Made by a program: the position numbers and the translations under genes
In this document: one piece after another, positions 6,045-6,235 of the stretch
Layout of the letters: every line of letters starts with the position of its first letter
Position numbering within the stretch: the first letter of the stretch is position 1
The notes under the pieces: generated by a model
What the model was told of the DNA's origin: nothing
Database searches by the model: none
What the model saw: only the letters and a program-made list of their open reading frames with translations
DNA from: Natronohydrobacter sp.
GTDB lineage: Bacteria > Pseudomonadota > Alphaproteobacteria > Rhodobacterales > Rhodobacteraceae
Length of the DNA stretch: 6,235 nucleotides
Direction: 5' to 3'
Assembly: GCA_007117255.1 (NCBI GenBank)
Contig: SKGU01000122.1
Span: 1 to 6,235 of the forward strand

Positions 6045-6062
6045 CGCAGTCCGGGCAAAAAG

Positions 6063-6235
6063 ATGCTGAACTATGGATATTCGCTGAAAACAGGACTGGT
6101 TTTGCCTTCAACACCTCAGAAAACCCCGTCATTCAATGCGCGTCTCGCGGCGCTGGTGCGCCAGATCTATCCTGATCTGAACACGGATATCCTGTCGAGC
6201 AAGATCGTGGATGCCTTCTGGCCCGAAGGCAGCAA
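6063..6235 (+). CDS. N-terminal fragment of an unidentified protein, cut by the window end
   Basis: An open frame begins at the ATG at 6063 and runs without a stop to the last base, giving 57 residues (MLNYGYSLKTGLVLPSTP and so on, ending near DAFWPEGS). An in-frame TGA at 6033 leaves this ATG as the only reasonable start. The ribosome-binding site is weak (GGGCAAAAAG directly upstream). After a polar lead of about 24 residues comes a helical stretch resembling ARLAALVRQIYPDLNTDILS, with no signal peptide. Codon use (GCG, CTG, ATC, CGC rich) matches the neighbouring genes, which supports a real gene. The helix-YPDL-helix opening faintly recalls the N-termini of GH13-type sugar phosphorylases, but this is a weak impression and I do not assign a function. 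It lies 81 nt downstream of the LysR gene on the same strand and may be read from its own promoter. Confidence 0.6.
   Translation, partial: MLNYGYSLKTGLVLPSTPQKTPSFNARLAALVRQIYPDLNTDILSSKIVDAFWPEGS

Noticed and set aside
5500..6132. Minus-strand open frame of 210 codons across the end of the LysR gene
   Set aside because: Antisense to the conserved LysR effector domain; Ser/Arg/Pro-rich translation without recognisable domain.

Overview
The base composition (GC-rich, roughly 60%), gene style and content point to an alphaproteobacterium, most likely of the Rhodobacterales/Roseobacter-Paracoccus type. This is an inference from a complete TRAP transporter, a CuyA/D-cysteine-desulfhydrase-like enzyme, strong GC3 codon use and an alphaproteobacterial-style cobalamin riboswitch. 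No mobile element, CRISPR array, tRNA or rRNA is visible.

Layout from left to right. Positions 1-222 hold no protein gene. They carry a well-conserved cobalamin (B12) riboswitch on the minus strand, pointing out of the left edge, so the gene it controls lies outside the window. Positions 315-4964 form one compact minus-strand operon. In transcription order it reads: a PLP-dependent enzyme of the D-cysteine desulfhydrase / L-cysteate sulfo-lyase group, then the TRAP solute-binding protein (dctP), small membrane subunit (dctQ) and large membrane subunit (dctM), then an alpha/beta-hydrolase. Intergenic gaps are 39, 45, -14 and 2 nt. A LysR-type regulator (5073-5981, plus strand) is transcribed divergently from a 108-nt region that contains TGCA-based inverted repeats, including a T-N11-A LysR box. 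At the right edge a plus-strand gene begins at 6063 and is cut by the window end; its product is not identified.

Reading of the whole: the LysR protein probably senses a substrate-derived signal and switches on uptake by the TRAP system of a small organic acid or zwitterion, which the PLP enzyme then cleaves. The active-site pattern (Ser after the conserved Tyr, Thr in the HTGG motif) argues against ACC deaminase and for an enzyme that removes sulfide from D-cysteine or sulfite from cysteate. A TRAP importer tied to such an enzyme and a terminal alpha/beta-hydrolase is the most interesting unit here. Its substrate cannot be settled from sequence alone.

Five start codons were set from ribosome-binding sites or gene junctions rather than from the longest reading frame: PLP enzyme at 4964, dctP at 3914, dctM at 2374, hydrolase at 1070, LysR at 5073.
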